From Psychroflexus sp. MES1-P1E (GTDB lineage: Bacteria; Bacteroidota; Bacteroidia; Flavobacteriales; Flavobacteriaceae): a stretch of DNA of 64,000 nt. The DNA lies in contig NZ_PJBS01000308.1 of NCBI RefSeq assembly GCF_002836055.1, positions 1-64,000 on the forward strand, written 5' to 3'. Under the pieces are notes generated by a model. That model had not been told where the DNA came from. It saw only the letters and a list, made by a program, of their open reading frames with translations, and ran no database searches. Made by a program: the position numbers and the translations under genes. Shown here piece by piece: positions 16,594 to 26,669 of this stretch. The first letter of the stretch is position 1, and every line of letters starts with the position of its first letter.

Positions 16594-18294
16594 ATGTATT
16601 TGAAAATATTTTTATATCTATTTATACTAAGTCTTAGCTTGTCTTCTTACTGTCAAGATTTACCTAAGGAGTATTTTGAGTCGCCTTTAGATATCCCTTT
16701 ATTACTTTCAGGGACATTTGGAGAGTTGCGCTCCAATCATTTCCATGCGGGAATGGATATTAAAACAAAAGGATCGACTGGTCTTTCTGTTCAGGCTTCG
16801 GCGGAGGGCTATGTTGGAAGAATAAAAATTCAACATGGTGGGTATGGAAAAGCCTTGTATATATATCACCCCAACGGCTATCAAACCGTATATGCACATT
16901 TGGACAACTTTTCACCAGAAATTCAAAAACTGGTCAAAGAAAAACAGTATCAAAAAGAGACGTTCGAAATTGAACTTTTTCCAGAAGAATCTGACCTAAT
17001 GGTTTCACAAGGTGAAACTATTGCTTACAGCGGTAATTCTGGCTCTAGCGGAGGCCCTCATTTACATTTTGAGATTCGAGATTATCAATCTAAACCGATG
17101 AATCCTTTTTTATTTGGCTTCGATGAGATCCAGGATTCTCAGAAACCCACTGTTTTTGCCTTGCACAGCTATGCCATAGGAGAAGACTCTCATGTGAACG
17201 GAAATTCTGGCAGGAAACAACTCAAATTAATACCAAGAAATAATGGTGATCTCATGACAGAATCCATCAAGGTCTATGGAGATATTGGATTTGGTATTGA
17301 GGTTACAGACAGACTTGACTTAAGCTATAATAAAAATGGAGTGTATTCCATTAAAACCAAACTGAATGGAAAACCTATTTTTGAAAATACATTTGATAAG
17401 TTTTCATTTTATGAGACACGATATATTAATCGCCTGTTAGATTTTGAATTTTATAAAACAGAAAAACGCAGAATTCATAAACTTTTTGTTGAGCCCAATA
17501 ATCCATTAAGTGTATACACCGATACTTATAACCATGGAGTTGTAAGTGTTTTTAAAGATAGCCTTAACCAGCAATTTGAAATTGAAGTTTCAGATTTTAA
17601 AGGCAATACCCAATCCATCACTATCCCATTAGAAAGTGACTTTAGAGTAGGCATTGAGCCCAACACACAAAAAGAAACTGAATATTTAGCCAAAGCTAAT
17701 GCTGCTAGTGTTTTTGAAGAAGGTAAAATTGATATCTATATTCCTAAAAATGCTCTTTATGAAGATACTTATTTAGAAATTAATATAGAAGGCTTAAGTG
17801 TAGACTTACATAACTATACAACTCCACTTCACAAGTCAGTCACTATTGGATTTGATGTAAGTCAATATTCTCAAAAAGATCAAAGCAAGCTATATATCGC
17901 TCAAGTTAATCCCTGGGGTGGTCAATATTATGTGAGCACTTACAAAAAGAAAGATAGGCTGACTACTAGGACCAATCAATTTGGAAGCTATGCTTTGTTT
18001 GAAGATTCTACACCTCCTAGTATTAAGCCGAAGAATTTTAGAAATAAGCAATGGGTATCAAATTTCAGGTATTTAGAACTGGAAATAAACGATGAAGAAA
18101 CTGGAATAGAGAGCTATAGAGCGACCGTAAATGGTAAATTTATTTTGATGGAATACGATTATAAGACCAATACTTTGATTCACGATTTTAACGATGATAA
18201 AATTTCAGATACTAAAAATGAATTAAAAGTCGTTGTTATTGATAAAGTTGGGAATACTGCTATATTTGAAACAGAATTCTCCAGAAAAAACTAA
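16594..18294 (+). CDS. Secreted M23 (LytM-type) metallopeptidase
   Basis: The 566-residue protein has a signal peptide (MYLKIFLYLF...LSSYCQ). Residues about 45-170 are the peptidase M23 domain with the zinc ligands in FHAGMDIKT (His, Asp) and GGPHLHFEI (HLH), plus LSGTFGELRSNHF at the start. The remaining 390 residues are beta-rich, with Ig-like repeats, and have no recognised catalytic motif. M23 peptidases cut peptidoglycan cross-links, or activate amidases when inactive, and here the zinc ligands are present. The gene is followed after 11 bases by the TonB receptor gene, so the two are probably co-transcribed. Confidence 0.9.
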   Translation: MYLKIFLYLFILSLSLSSYCQDLPKEYFESPLDIPLLLSGTFGELRSNHFHAGMDIKTKGSTGLSVQASAEGYVGRIKIQHGGYGKALYIYHPNGYQTVYAHLDNFSPEIQKLVKEKQYQKETFEIELFPEESDLMVSQGETIAYSGNSGSSGGPHLHFEIRDYQSKPMNPFLFGFDEIQDSQKPTVFALHSYAIGEDSHVNGNSGRKQLKLIPRNNGDLMTESIKVYGDIGFGIEVTDRLDLSYNKNGVYSIKTKLNGKPIFENTFDKFSFYETRYINRLLDFEFYKTEKRRIHKLFVEPNNPLSVYTDTYNHGVVSVFKDSLNQQFEIEVSDFKGNTQSITIPLESDFRVGIEPNTQKETEYLAKANAASVFEEGKIDIYIPKNALYEDTYLEINIEGLSVDLHNYTTPLHKSVTIGFDVSQYSQKDQSKLYIAQVNPWGGQYYVSTYKKKDRLTTRTNQFGSYALFEDSTPPSIKPKNFRNKQWVSNFRYLELEINDEETGIESYRATVNGKFILMEYDYKTNTLIHDFNDDKISDTKNELKVVVIDKVGNTAIFETEFSRKN

Positions 18295-18305
18295 TACTCT
18301 ATATC

Positions 18306-20762
18306 TTGAACTATTTTTACACATTCCTTTTTGTTTTAATAACTTCTTCTGTCTTTTCCCAAACAGCCACCGTGCAAGGAATTATTTTCGATGAAAGTAG
18401 AAATCCTATTGCCTTTGCCAACGTGAGTACTTCTCAAGGGGGGACAGTAAGCAATTCCAACGGATTTTACCAACTAAAAATCACTGCTGGACAAACTTTA
18501 AAATTGAAAATATCCTACATAGGATTTAAGCCCATTACTGCAAAGCTTAACTTGAAAGAAAATCAAGTTGAAGAACTAAATTTTATCCTCAAAACCAGTA
18601 TCGAACAAATTGGAGAGGTTATTCTTGAAAATGATGGAAGAACTAGGATTGAAGGAATTACCACATTAGATCCAGAAACCATCAGAAAAATTCCAGGGGC
18701 CAATGCAGGTGTTGAAAATTTGCTTAAAACCTTACCAGGAGTCAATTCCAACAATGAATTAAGTACACAGTATTCTGTGAGAGGGGGTAATTTTGATGAA
18801 AATCTAGTGTATGTTAATGATATTGAGATCTATAGACCTTTTTTAATAAGAAGTGGTCAACAAGAAGGATTGAGTTTTGTAAATACCGATTTGGTTCGAA
18901 ATGTTGAGTTTTCAGCTGGTGGATTTAAAGCGAGGTACGGAGATAAAATGTCTTCGGTTTTGGATATCGAGTATAGAAGACCTGTCAGTTTTGGTGGTAG
19001 TTTTGAAGCGAGTTTTCTTGGAGGAAGTGCTTCTGTAGAGGGTGTTTCTAAAGACAAGAAACTTTCTGCCATAGTTGGGATGCGCTATCGAGACAATTCT
19101 TTATTCGTAAATGCAAATGAAACTGAAGCCAATTTTAAGCCCAGATTTGCAGACGTCCAAACCTTCTTAACTTATCAATTCAATCCCAAATTTGAGATCA
19201 GTTTTTTAGGAAATATAGCTGTAAACTCGTACAGCTATGAGCCATTCACCAGACAGACTAATTTTGGAACTATAGATGACCCCAAAGCCTTATTGATTTT
19301 TTATGAAGGTGAAGAGGAAAGCCTTTACGAAACCTATTTTGGAGCTTTTAAAGCGACCTATAAACCAAATGACAACTATACAGGAAAGTTTATCGCTTCC
19401 GCTTACCATACGAAAGAACAAGAGTATTTTGATATTTTAGCAAATTACAGATTAGGAAGTGTGAGTACAGATTTTGGGGATGGTAATTTAGGTGAAGTTG
19501 AATTTACTGAAGGTGCAGGTTCTCAATTTACACATGCAAGAAATAATCTGGATGCTTTAATCTTTAATCTTCAACATTTAGCTAGTCATCAAATTGATGA
19601 ACACCTTATTGAATATGGAACTAGGTATTCCCATGAAGACATTAGAGACCGTTTACAAGAGTATGAAGTCATTGACTCTGCCGGATTTAGTGTTCGCCCT
19701 CCTCTACCCGATTTTGGAAACGATCAACCCTACAATCCCTTTGAGGCTCCTATTGAAGCATTCCAGAGTATAAGAGCTCTTAACTCTACAAAAATCGATA
19801 GAATTACTGCTTTTTTACAATGGAGCTATAGAACTCGCCTAGGCAATTCTAAGATATGGATGAATGCTGGAGTGAGAAGCCAAGCTTGGAGAGTCTCAGG
19901 AGAAGGAATTAAATCCAACACCCAGCAAGTGGTAAGCCCGAGGGGTCAAGTTTCCATAAAACCAGATTGGGATAAAGACATGGTCTTTCGCTTATCGGGA
20001 GGATTTTATCATCAACCGCCATTCTATAGAGAATTAAGAGATTCTACTGGAACTGTTGTCCCAGATGTAAAAGCCCAAGAATCTATACATATCGTAGCCG
20101 GAAACGATTATAGTTTTAAACTTTGGGATAGACCGTTCAAGCTGGTGACTGAAGGCTATTATAAAAAACTCAATAATGTAAATCCGTATACCATAGAAAA
20201 CGTAAGAATACGCTATCGAGCACGGAATGATGCAGAAGCTTATGCTTATGGATTGGACATGCGCCTCAACGGAGAATTTGTCCCTGGCACAGAAAGCTGG
20301 TTTAGTTTTGGTTATTTAAAAACCGAAGAACGCCAAGGTGATCGAGAATATATCGCTCGCCCTACAGACCAACGTCTCAAATTTGCAGCCTTGTTTCAAG
20401 ATTATGTGCCCAATATGCCAAAATTGAAACTATACCTCAACTTGGTTTATAATACTGGACTTCCAGGAGGATCGCCACAGTTTGAAGACCCTTACGACTA
20501 CCAGAGTAGATTATCTGATTATCAACGTGTAGATATCGGATTCTTTTATGCCTTAAAAGAGGCTAACGACACTTTTAAAGAAAACCATTGGCTGAATATA
20601 TTTGAAAGCTTGGATGTTGGTTTTGAAGTTTTTAATATGTTCGACAGATTGAATTCCATCACCAATACTTTTGTAAGAGATTCTTCCTCTCGAAATCAAT
20701 TTGCAATTCCAAACTTTTTGAGTCCTCGGGTCTTTAACTTAAAACTATCCGCTAGCTTTTGA
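18306..20762 (+). CDS. TonB-dependent receptor with carboxypeptidase-regulatory-like domain
   Basis: The 818-residue protein uses a TTG start at 18306. No ATG precedes the clean signal peptide (NYFYTFLFVLITSSVFSQ), so TTG is the only sensible start. Residues about 21-100 are the CarboxypepD-reg-like domain (GIIFDESRNPIAFANVS...). Residues about 115-225 are the plug (IPGANAGVENLLKTLPGVNSNNELSTQYSVRGGNFDENLVYVNDIEIYRPF). The rest is a 22-strand type barrel ending in LSASF with the typical terminal Phe. The substrate is unknown. The gene overlaps the convergent cysteine desulfurase gene by 18 bases at the 3' ends. Confidence 0.9.
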   Translation: MNYFYTFLFVLITSSVFSQTATVQGIIFDESRNPIAFANVSTSQGGTVSNSNGFYQLKITAGQTLKLKISYIGFKPITAKLNLKENQVEELNFILKTSIEQIGEVILENDGRTRIEGITTLDPETIRKIPGANAGVENLLKTLPGVNSNNELSTQYSVRGGNFDENLVYVNDIEIYRPFLIRSGQQEGLSFVNTDLVRNVEFSAGGFKARYGDKMSSVLDIEYRRPVSFGGSFEASFLGGSASVEGVSKDKKLSAIVGMRYRDNSLFVNANETEANFKPRFADVQTFLTYQFNPKFEISFLGNIAVNSYSYEPFTRQTNFGTIDDPKALLIFYEGEEESLYETYFGAFKATYKPNDNYTGKFIASAYHTKEQEYFDILANYRLGSVSTDFGDGNLGEVEFTEGAGSQFTHARNNLDALIFNLQHLASHQIDEHLIEYGTRYSHEDIRDRLQEYEVIDSAGFSVRPPLPDFGNDQPYNPFEAPIEAFQSIRALNSTKIDRITAFLQWSYRTRLGNSKIWMNAGVRSQAWRVSGEGIKSNTQQVVSPRGQVSIKPDWDKDMVFRLSGGFYHQPPFYRELRDSTGTVVPDVKAQESIHIVAGNDYSFKLWDRPFKLVTEGYYKKLNNVNPYTIENVRIRYRARNDAEAYAYGLDMRLNGEFVPGTESWFSFGYLKTEERQGDREYIARPTDQRLKFAALFQDYVPNMPKLKLYLNLVYNTGLPGGSPQFEDPYDYQSRLSDYQRVDIGFFYALKEANDTFKENHWLNIFESLDVGFEVFNMFDRLNSITNTFVRDSSSRNQFAIPNFLSPRVFNLKLSASF

Positions 20763-21905
20763 AGTTGATAAGCTTTTTAAAGTTGAGACCACGTAGTCCA
20801 ATTCTTCTTTGGTCGTGTATTTAGAAAAAGAAAATCTTAATCCAGGGTAGTCTAAATTTTCACCGTATACCTCATTTAAAACGAAAGAGCCAAGTTGAGC
20901 TCCACTTTGACATGCACTTCCTTTGGAACAGGCAATACCTTTAAGGTCTAATTGAAACAGCATCATATCAGATTCCGCCTGTGAGAGCGGAATACTCACA
21001 TTTACTAAGGTGTAGGTGCTTTTATCCAAATCGCCAGAATGTCCATTAAACCGTATACCAGAAATTGCTTCCTTCAAGCTTGATATAAAATAACTTTTTA
21101 AAGATTTGATATAAGTTGCTTCTTTCTCAAGGTTGTTATAGGCAAGTTCCATAGCTTTCTGTAAACCAACGATGTTATGAATACTTTCAGTTCCTGCTCT
21201 TAATTCTCGCTCTTGAGAACCTCCGTGTATCAATGGCTTAAGTTGAGCTCTGTTTCTTACATACATAAATCCAGCTCCTTTAGGGCCATGAAATTTATGT
21301 GCACTTACCGCAATAAAATCAACAGGAAGTTGCGATAAATTCATTTCATAGTGACCCACAGATTGTACTGTATCGCTATGGAAATAAGCCGCATAGGTTT
21401 GGCATAATTCCCCAACGGCTTTAAGATCTAATATATTTCCAATCTCATTGTTGATATGCATTAAGGACACTAAGGTTTTTGAGTCTGTATCTGATTTTAA
21501 TAAAGTTTCCAAGTGGGAAAGGTCTACGGAACCATGTTTATCAAGATTTACAAAATCCAATTTTATTCTGTTCTCAGTATCTAAAAACTCCAAACAATTC
21601 AAGACCGCATGGTGTTCAATTTTGGAAGAAATAATACGGGTGACGCCTAAATCTCTAACGGCACAATTGATAGCTGTATTATCGGCTTCGGTTCCTCCAG
21701 ATGTAAACACAATGCTAGAGGAAGGGACATGAAGTAAGGCAGAAATTGATTTTCTAGCGTTTTCTAAAGCTGCTTTTGCCTTTCTTCCATAAGCATGCGT
21801 CGACGAAGGATTTCCAAAGTTGGTTTGCATGCTTTCAATCATGGCAGAAATCACATCTATATCTAGTTGAGTCGTTGCCGCGTTATCCAAATAAACTGTA
21901 TCCAT
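20745..21905 (-). CDS. Cysteine desulfurase (NifS/IscS class)
   Basis: The 386-residue PLP enzyme transfers sulfur from cysteine for Fe-S clusters or thio-modification of tRNA. It starts MDTVYLDNAATTQ, the family signature. SAHKFHGPKGAGF holds the Schiff-base lysine. CSKGSACQSGAQ holds the sulfur-accepting cysteine region. FTSGGTEADNTAI binds PLP phosphate. No iscU or suf genes are adjacent. The 3' end overlaps the TonB receptor gene on the other strand by 18 bases, so the two genes cannot have a separate terminator between them. Confidence 0.93.
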   Translation of the reverse strand: MDTVYLDNAATTQLDIDVISAMIESMQTNFGNPSSTHAYGRKAKAALENARKSISALLHVPSSSIVFTSGGTEADNTAINCAVRDLGVTRIISSKIEHHAVLNCLEFLDTENRIKLDFVNLDKHGSVDLSHLETLLKSDTDSKTLVSLMHINNEIGNILDLKAVGELCQTYAAYFHSDTVQSVGHYEMNLSQLPVDFIAVSAHKFHGPKGAGFMYVRNRAQLKPLIHGGSQERELRAGTESIHNIVGLQKAMELAYNNLEKEATYIKSLKSYFISSLKEAISGIRFNGHSGDLDKSTYTLVNVSIPLSQAESDMMLFQLDLKGIACSKGSACQSGAQLGSFVLNEVYGENLDYPGLRFSFSKYTTKEELDYVVSTLKSLSTSKASG

Positions 21906-21990
21906 TCTATTCCCTTTATTATATCACAAAAGTAAATCAAATATATATGGAATCGCTCAAGTGTTTTATATTTGAATTCATTTTAAGACT

Positions 21991-22941
21991 ATGCAACGAC
22001 TATTTTTAGTATCTATTATTTGTTTATTCCTTTTCTCTTGTGATGATGGAGATATCATCGTCAGCGATTTCAATTTTGATCAAAACTCAGCACTCAATTT
22101 ATGTGAATTTGAAGGCGATAGGAAAGTCTTGCATATCGTTACTGAATCCAATGAAGCTATTTCCCTAATTTTTGATCAAAACATTTTAGAAAATGTTGAA
22201 AATGTTATAAATCCTGAAACTTTCTCAGTCACTATCGATAATTCTAATCGCGTTAACTATAGACGATTAAATGGCAGTGTTGATAGTAACATTTATTTCT
22301 GTCAAGAGATTCCTCCTAGTGAACCTACGGTTATAGAAGAATTCACAAGTACCACGGGGGGAAATGTGGAATTTACCATTACAAGAACATCAGATTCAGG
22401 AGTAGATACCGATGGTGACGGGATAGATGATATAGATGAACAAGGTCCAGATAACGATATCTTCAATTACGATACAGACGGTGATGGACTTCCCAACTTC
22501 TTGGATATAGATGACGATAATGATAATGTGCTCACTAACGTGGAAATTGAAATAGATATAGATTTTGGGATCGAACTAGATACTGATGGCGATGGCATTC
22601 CAGACTACCTAGACCCCGATGATGACGGCGATGGAGTGGTGACTAGATATGAAGATTTGAATGCTTTTGAAGAAGGCACTACATCAAGACCTGTTTTGAA
22701 TCCACTTAACGATGACACCAATGATAACGGTATTCCAAATTATTTAGACGAAACAGTATTTGAAAGTTTGGTTATAGATATTTTTAGAGAAAATAGAGTT
22801 TCAAGGCAATTCAATATCACTGTCGTCTTTAATAATATTACATTAGAAAATATAACTACTCAAAGAACCATACGTTTAAATTCTCAAGGCTTTGGGGTTT
22901 TCACTTTTGGAACAAATGATGAAGTTTTAGAATTTAGATAA
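21991..22941 (+). CDS. Lipoprotein with thrombospondin type 3-like calcium repeats
   Basis: The 316-residue protein has a lipoprotein signal (MQRLFLVSIICLFLFSC). Residues about 145-250 contain repeated Asp-rich calcium motifs (DTDGDGIDDIDE, DTDGDGLPNFLDID, DTDGDGIPDYLDPDDDGDG) typical of thrombospondin type 3 / OmpA-like stalks. The flanking beta-rich regions have no recognised fold. It is likely surface-exposed or periplasmic and stiffened by calcium. It converges on the SDR-type gene with 3 bases between stops. Its function is unknown. Confidence 0.85.
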   Translation: MQRLFLVSIICLFLFSCDDGDIIVSDFNFDQNSALNLCEFEGDRKVLHIVTESNEAISLIFDQNILENVENVINPETFSVTIDNSNRVNYRRLNGSVDSNIYFCQEIPPSEPTVIEEFTSTTGGNVEFTITRTSDSGVDTDGDGIDDIDEQGPDNDIFNYDTDGDGLPNFLDIDDDNDNVLTNVEIEIDIDFGIELDTDGDGIPDYLDPDDDGDGVVTRYEDLNAFEEGTTSRPVLNPLNDDTNDNGIPNYLDETVFESLVIDIFRENRVSRQFNITVVFNNITLENITTQRTIRLNSQGFGVFTFGTNDEVLEFR

Positions 22942-22944
22942 GTC

Positions 22945-24372
22945 TTAGGTTTTGCAAATTTGAGTCAACATACCGTTAAAGATAAAGAAGTGGAAGGGTA
23001 GCATAGAATACCAATACAGTCTTCCGATGAGTCCTTTAGGTCTAAACGTAGCATTTTGATGGACTACATTTTCATCGTCTATATAAAATTCTAACCAAGC
23101 TTCCCCAGGAACTCTCATTTCTGCAAAAAGCAAAAGTCGGCGTTCTTCTTTATCAGCCATCAATACTCTCCAAAAATCCAAAGAATCTCCAGAATTAATT
23201 TTATCTGGATTTGTTCTTCCACGACGTAGTCCTACTCCACCTGATAGTTTGTCAAAATAACCGCGAATTTTCCAAAGTGTGTTCGCATAATACCATCCAT
23301 TTTTTCCGCCGATGGCCCAAATTTTTTCTAGGGCTTCTTTAGGATTATTTGCTTTCATTTGTTGATGATCGTGTAAACAACCAAATTTGGGAACTTTTAT
23401 GTATTTGTTTAAATCCTTTTGAGAATATCTACTACTTACTTTAGAATCTTTCCAGCTAGATATGACTTGATTCTGTTCAATTTTTATAAAAGCCATTTCT
23501 ATGGCTTCTTCATAAGTGTGGGGTTTTATGCCTAAAATATCTTGCAACCTGTTGTCTTTTGCAATCACATTTACCCGCATACTATCTACAAGGTTAGACG
23601 CAAGTTTATAGGATGTTGACGTGACAAAATATAACCAATAAGAAGAGAGCTTTGGGGTCATAACAGGAACATTAACGATGGTGAGACTCAATCTTCTCAC
23701 CTTAGCGTAATTTTTCATCATATCCTTATACGTTAGTACATCTGGTCCACCGATGTCAAAAGAGTCGCCATATGTCTCTTCCTTTCCTAACACACCCGTC
23801 AGAAACTTTAAAACATCCCTTATCCCAATTGGTTGGCATCTTGTATTCACCCATTTTGGGGTAATCATCAAAGGCAACTTCTCACATAAGTCTCTTATAA
23901 TTTCAAAAGAAGCACTCCCTGATCCCACTATAATTCCAGCTCTTATTACTGTAAGATTATAATTTCCCTCATAAAGAATACTTTCTACATTTTTACGGGA
24001 TTCTAAATGTTTTGAAAGGTTATCTTCATTCACAATTCCACTTAAAAAGATCACCTGCTTGACTTGGGTCTCTTTCATGTAGGTGTTAAAATGATTCGCG
24101 GTGATTTGTTCTTTATCAGAAAAGTCTGATGTTGAACTGGACATAGAATGCACGAGATAATAGGCCACATCAATATCTTTTGGAATAAGATTAGGTTTCA
24201 CCTCATCTAGTAAATCCATCTCTATGATGTCAATCCTTTCCTTGGTTTCTTTATCGACGGAGAGCCGGTCGGCACTTCTTACAGCACAAACCACGTCGTG
24301 GCCTTGCTCAAGCAATAAAGGCAAAACCCTCATCCCTATATAGCCATTAGCCCCTGTGAGAAGTATTTTCAT
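22945..24372 (-). CDS. SDR-family NAD(P)-binding protein with DUF2867 C-terminal domain
   Basis: The protein has 475 residues. Residues 1-300 form an atypical short-chain dehydrogenase Rossmann fold starting MKILLTGANGYIGMRV. It is most like NAD-dependent epimerase/nucleoside-binding proteins and lacks a clear catalytic YxxxK. Residues about 320-475 are the DUF2867 domain (GWYYANTLWKIRGYFDKLSGGVGLRRGR ... FRPKGLIGRLYWY). The fusion is common in Bacteroidota. The substrate is unknown. The start is 3 bases after the stop of the upstream hypothetical gene, so they form one operon. Confidence 0.85.
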   Translation of the reverse strand: MKILLTGANGYIGMRVLPLLLEQGHDVVCAVRSADRLSVDKETKERIDIIEMDLLDEVKPNLIPKDIDVAYYLVHSMSSSTSDFSDKEQITANHFNTYMKETQVKQVIFLSGIVNEDNLSKHLESRKNVESILYEGNYNLTVIRAGIIVGSGSASFEIIRDLCEKLPLMITPKWVNTRCQPIGIRDVLKFLTGVLGKEETYGDSFDIGGPDVLTYKDMMKNYAKVRRLSLTIVNVPVMTPKLSSYWLYFVTSTSYKLASNLVDSMRVNVIAKDNRLQDILGIKPHTYEEAIEMAFIKIEQNQVISSWKDSKVSSRYSQKDLNKYIKVPKFGCLHDHQQMKANNPKEALEKIWAIGGKNGWYYANTLWKIRGYFDKLSGGVGLRRGRTNPDKINSGDSLDFWRVLMADKEERRLLLFAEMRVPGEAWLEFYIDDENVVHQNATFRPKGLIGRLYWYSMLPFHFFIFNGMLTQICKT

Positions 24373-24375
24373 ATG

Positions 24376-24801
24376 TTAATAGTTTTCAAAATCACTCGAA
24401 AAGTTATCAGCCTTGTATTTAAGGATCTTCTTTAAAAATTCGTGATTACGCTTTTCTTTAACTTCTACCTTAACAAAATAATTGTCCTTATAAATAGAAT
24501 ACACTTTGGATTGCCCTTTATATAGTTTCAATTTATAATATGGAATCACTAGAGCATAAGTTTCGAGCAATGATCTGAAGGTGACAATAATTCCTTTAGG
24601 TCTCATTTCCACTCCACAAATATTCATATTATTGTCTAGCACAAGCAAGTTATGGATCTGTATACTAGTGGAGTGAATGTGAAGTTTACCAGATCCTATC
24701 CCATTCATTTTTAATCTATCTAAAAGGGTGAAAGGCTGGCCTACTTCTGTATCGATTTGTTGTTTTATTTTAGGTCTATTGTAGGAAACATTTAAAAGCA
24801 T
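24376..24801 (-). CDS. Hypothetical protein, operon partner of the SDR/DUF2867 gene
   Basis: The 141-residue protein has no signal peptide or membrane segment. It has a beta-rich start and a basic C-terminal helix (VEVKEKRNHEFLKKILKYKADNF is split here by description only; it is Lys/Glu-rich). The composition, the clear ATG at 24801 and the 3-base spacing to the next gene support a real gene. I do not recognise a family. It is divergent from argS with about 90 bases between the starts. Confidence 0.7.
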   Translation of the reverse strand: MLLNVSYNRPKIKQQIDTEVGQPFTLLDRLKMNGIGSGKLHIHSTSIQIHNLLVLDNNMNICGVEMRPKGIIVTFRSLLETYALVIPYYKLKLYKGQSKVYSIYKDNYFVKVEVKEKRNHEFLKKILKYKADNFSSDFENY

Positions 24802-24838
24802 TTTTATTTTTAAATATAATGAATTCGATGCTCACATG

Positions 24839-24871
24839 TTGAAATGACCTCTAATTTTTAGATTATATTTG
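24839..24871 (+). promoter_or_regulatory. Probable argS promoter
   Basis: TATATTTG at 24864-24871 matches TANNTTTG, with a TTG at 24839-24841 (22-base spacer, slightly long). It predicts a leader of about 14 bases before the ATG at 24891. Confidence 0.5.
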
Positions 24872-24890
24872 CAACTGAAACATCTTATTC

Positions 24891-26669
24891 ATGACTCTAG
24901 AAGCGCAACTTTCTAAATACGTTACCAAATATATCCAAAATAACCACGACATCGATGTCCAATCTTTTGAATTTCAACTCACTAGAAAGGAATTCAAAGG
25001 TGATTTAACCTTAGTTGTCTTTCCTTTATTAAGGCATATTAAAACCAATCCTGTTCAACTCGGTGAACAAATTGGAGAGTATCTATCAAAGCACTCTAGT
25101 TTGGTATCCGAATTTAATGTTGTTAAAGGGTTTTTGAATTTATCATTAACTGAATCTTACTTTGAAGATCTTGTGGTTTCAATGAGTCAGGATGAAAATT
25201 TTGGATTTAGAAAAGCCACCCCTACTAGTCAGAAGGTAATGGTCGAATATTCTTCACCGAACACTAATAAACCATTACATCTTGGACATATCCGAAATAA
25301 CTTACTTGGGTTTTCAGTCGCTGAAATTCAAAAAGCTGCTGGTAAACACGTCTATAAAACACAAATTATCAATGATCGCGGTATCCACATCTGTAAAAGT
25401 ATGCTGGCATGGCAAAAATTCGGTGAGGATGAAACTCCCGAATCTTCTGGCCTCAAAGGTGATCACTTGGTAGGAAAATATTATGTTAAATTTGATAAGG
25501 CCTATAAATCGGAAATCGGAAATTTACTAAAAGAAGGAAAAACAGAAGAAGAAGCTAAAAAACAAGCTCCTATTTTACTCGAAGCCCAAAATATGCTTCA
25601 AAAATGGGAAGCGGGAGATCCTCAAGTTGTAAAACTTTGGAAAACCATGAACCAATGGGTGTATGAGGGGTTCGAAACTACCTATACTAACCTAGGGGTC
25701 AATTTTGATAAAAATTATTATGAAAGCGATACTTATCTTTTAGGTAAAGACCATATAAAAACTGGCTTAGAAACTGGTGTTTTCTTTACCAAAGACGATG
25801 GCAGTGTATGGATTGATCTATCGAATGAAGGCTTAGATGAAAAAATAGTTCTTCGATCTGATGGTACCGCCGTTTATATGACTCAGGATATTGGTACGGC
25901 AATACAACGTGTGACCGATTACGATATCGATGAAATGATATATACGGTAGGAAATGAACAAGATTATCATTTCAAAGTACTCTTTCTGATTTTGAAGAAG
26001 CTTGGTTTCGAATGGTCAGAACACCTTTATCACTTAAGTTATGGGATGGTCGATTTACCTAGTGGAAAAATGAAAAGCCGCGAAGGTAAGGTGGTGGATG
26101 CAGATGACTTGATTGAAGAAATGACTTCAACTGCCAAATCTATTTCTCAAGAGTTAGGAAAACTTGAAGGCTACGATGATGATGAAAAAAACAGGCTGTA
26201 TAAAATGATTGGTTTAGGGGCTTTAAAATATTATATTCTTAAAGTAGATCCTAAAAAGAGAATCTTATTTGACCCTAAGGAGTCTGTAGACTTTCAAGGG
26301 AATACAGGGCCTTTTATACAGTACACTTACGCCAGAATTCAATCGATCTTAAGAAAGGGAAAAAAAGAATCGAAAGACTTGAATCTTTCCACTTACGAAT
26401 TCAATAGCAAAGAGAAATCCTTAATTAAAATTTTAAACCAGTTTCCTGAGCTCATTCAACAAGCTGCAGAACAGTATAGTCCTGCGCTTATCGCTAATTA
26501 CGTGTATGATCTCGTTAAAGAATTTAATTCTTTTTATCAGAATGTATCTATTCTTGGAGCGGACGAGGAACACCAAATTGAATTTAGAGTAGAGCTATCC
26601 CGATTGGTAGGAGAGGTCATCAAGAAAAGTTTTAAGGTTCTTGGAATCGAGGTACCAAATCAGATGTAA
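24891..26669 (+). CDS. argS: Arginyl-tRNA synthetase
   Basis: The 592-residue class I synthetase charges tRNA-Arg. The N-terminal Add-1 tRNA-binding domain spans about 1-110. The HIGH motif is SSPNTNKPLHLGHIRNN (HLGH). YTVGNEQDYHF is typical of ArgRS. The KMSKS-like loop is GKMKSREGK. The C-terminal anticodon-binding domain starts near 465 (GPFIQYTYARIQSIL). The length is normal for Bacteroidota. The gene is monocistronic. Confidence 0.96.
   Translation: MTLEAQLSKYVTKYIQNNHDIDVQSFEFQLTRKEFKGDLTLVVFPLLRHIKTNPVQLGEQIGEYLSKHSSLVSEFNVVKGFLNLSLTESYFEDLVVSMSQDENFGFRKATPTSQKVMVEYSSPNTNKPLHLGHIRNNLLGFSVAEIQKAAGKHVYKTQIINDRGIHICKSMLAWQKFGEDETPESSGLKGDHLVGKYYVKFDKAYKSEIGNLLKEGKTEEEAKKQAPILLEAQNMLQKWEAGDPQVVKLWKTMNQWVYEGFETTYTNLGVNFDKNYYESDTYLLGKDHIKTGLETGVFFTKDDGSVWIDLSNEGLDEKIVLRSDGTAVYMTQDIGTAIQRVTDYDIDEMIYTVGNEQDYHFKVLFLILKKLGFEWSEHLYHLSYGMVDLPSGKMKSREGKVVDADDLIEEMTSTAKSISQELGKLEGYDDDEKNRLYKMIGLGALKYYILKVDPKKRILFDPKESVDFQGNTGPFIQYTYARIQSILRKGKKESKDLNLSTYEFNSKEKSLIKILNQFPELIQQAAEQYSPALIANYVYDLVKEFNSFYQNVSILGADEEHQIEFRVELSRLVGEVIKKSFKVLGIEVPNQM

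Noticed and set aside
22420-22640. Tandem DNA repeat (GATACAGACGGTGATGG-like units)
   Set aside because: It encodes thrombospondin type 3 calcium motifs inside a lipoprotein gene. The repeat is at protein level.
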